The translations under genes and the position numbers were made by a program. The notes below the pieces were generated by a model. That model had not been told where the DNA came from. It was given only the letters and a program-made list of their open reading frames with translations, and ran no database searches. 64,000 nt of DNA, taken from Okapia johnstoni. Taxonomy: Eukaryota; Chordata; Mammalia; Artiodactyla; Giraffidae. The DNA lies in NCBI GenBank assembly GCA_024291935.2, contig CM044316.1, forward strand, positions 3,402,501-3,466,500, written 5' to 3'. Position 1 is the stretch's first letter. The number at the start of each line of letters is the position of its first letter. Positions 63,031-64,000 of the stretch are shown one piece after another.

Positions 63031-64000
63031 CAGGAAAACAAAAACAAAATAATCTTAACCTCAAGAGCCACAGCCCCTCTAGAGCTGCTTAACTACTAAA
63101 AGGGAAAAGCAGGCTTACTCTGATCCCAACAGGACTTGAAAAGGGTCCTCAAGTAAAGACTCCTTTGTGTAACAAGATCGCCACCAATCCAAGAGCCATT
63201 GTCCACTGGGATGTAGTCTCTCATCAGCTTCTCACAGCAGCCAAGGAGGCCGCAGCAAGCTCGTGATACAGAGTGTGACCACGTGGGACACAAATGGGAC
63301 AATTTACTGTAAAAGGGAACCAACTCTGTGAGAAGCCAAGACCTCCAAGGGCAGGGGTCACACAGGCCACCAGTGTACAGCAGGATTCAAGTCAGGCCTG
63401 CCAATGGCCCCACACTGGGCTTGTGTCAGACACCTCAGTCTCACAGACATGTCACTCACTCATTCACCCTAACACTTGCTTCGTTTCTTCTACCAGGGAC
63501 CTGGGCCCCAGCAACACCCTTAGGGGTTCCAACAAAAGGCCTCCCATCCATAGCAGCACAGTCCCAGGCAGCCCTTGGACACACACAGGTATGTGGGGTG
63601 GGCAGTGAACACAGCAGGCTGAGACATAGGGAGGAGGTCCCTCCCACACTGGAGTTGTCATAAACCCTGGATCACACTTGAAGGCTCAAATTTATAAAGC
63701 ACTTCTTTTTTTATAAGACAAAGTCATGTTGAAGACCAGCTAACTACCTACTTTATCCAGACTAATTGGTTATGGCTGCTCTGGACAGACACCACCAATG
63801 GAGAGGTGAGATTGTTTTCTAATGAATAATATATTAATTTGTGTCAGAAAACAACATATGGGACATTACAGCATCAGGGTACTGAAGTGAAGAAGCACAT
63901 GCAGTAATCGATGCATTCTGGATTCTGGGAGCAGTGGGGGGAAGTGCTCACAGAACAGACAGTGCTATCAGCGTCACACTACATCAGGTCGAAACCAGAA
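63031..64000. other. Right-edge intron sequence, nothing recognised
   Basis: Unique sequence of GATAD2A intron 1. I see no exon or named repeat. Confidence 0.6.

Larger units (their letters stand above)
47703..64000 (-). other. GATAD2A: GATAD2A intron 1 (partial)
   Basis: The DNA upstream of the first coding exon reaches the right edge with no CpG-island promoter that I can see, so the true first exon is further right. 47900-53500 and 56400-58960 are mostly unique sequence. Named insertions are listed separately. A 48-base candidate exon is at 57973-58020. Confidence 0.75.

Noticed and set aside
63096..63323. 75-codon minus-strand frame near the right edge
   Set aside because: It has a plausible amino-acid composition, but I recognise no family, splice sites or repeat, so I do not call it a gene.
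47703..64000. Expected neighbouring gene MAU2 or the GATAD2A promoter at the right end
   Set aside because: I looked for MAU2-like protein segments and a CpG-island promoter and saw neither. The GATAD2A first intron simply runs past the edge.

Overview
This window is nuclear DNA from a ruminant, most likely a bovid. It holds copies of the BovB retrotransposon and its derived SINEs (Bov-tA and BOV-A2 types), tRNA-Glu-derived CHR-type SINEs, ruminant L1 3' ends and older mammalian L1, MIR and hAT remnants. The sequence alone does not separate cattle, buffalo, sheep and goat. The genes are of intron-exon type. There is nothing prokaryotic: no operon, CRISPR array, phage or plasmid function.

Three protein genes are present, in the conserved mammalian order NDUFA13 - TSSK6 - GATAD2A. 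(1) NDUFA13, minus strand, enters at the left edge. Only its first two coding exons (6381-6474 and 415-493) are inside, separated by a 5.9 kb repeat-filled intron. (2) TSSK6, plus strand, is an intact single-exon testis kinase gene at 7337-8158, head to head with NDUFA13 across a short GC-rich interval. That interval carries ETS-type sites next to NDUFA13 and a TATA-like box before TSSK6. (3) GATAD2A (p66-alpha of the NuRD complex), minus strand, fills the rest. All 11 coding exons are between 47702 and 14577, and a roughly 3.3 kb 3'UTR ends near 11265. The 5' untranslated exon and promoter are beyond the right edge. The exons join without any frame break into a 632-residue protein; a possible in-frame alternative acceptor would make 647.

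Region by region: 1-6480 NDUFA13 exons 1-2 and intron 1; 6475-7336 divergent promoter interval; 7337-8610 TSSK6; 8611-11264 intergenic with old repeats and two ruminant insertions; 11265-14576 GATAD2A 3'UTR; 14577-25170 ten GATAD2A exons; 25171-47439 a 22.3 kb intron, repeat-poor on its left and a dense nest of nested transposons at about 40.4-46.2 kb; 47440-47702 first coding exon; 47703-64000 part of GATAD2A intron 1.

The genes do not form one pathway. NDUFA13 serves respiratory complex I, TSSK6 acts in late sperm development, and GATAD2A is a chromatin repressor. The shared feature is the compact NDUFA13/TSSK6 divergent promoter. I found no convincing new biological system. The most useful leads are the GATAD2A alternative acceptor, the NRF-1-like sites inside the TSSK6 3'UTR, a Z-DNA-prone CA/CG tract, a decayed hAT transposase, one candidate cryptic exon in GATAD2A intron 1, and several insertions dated by clean target-site duplications.
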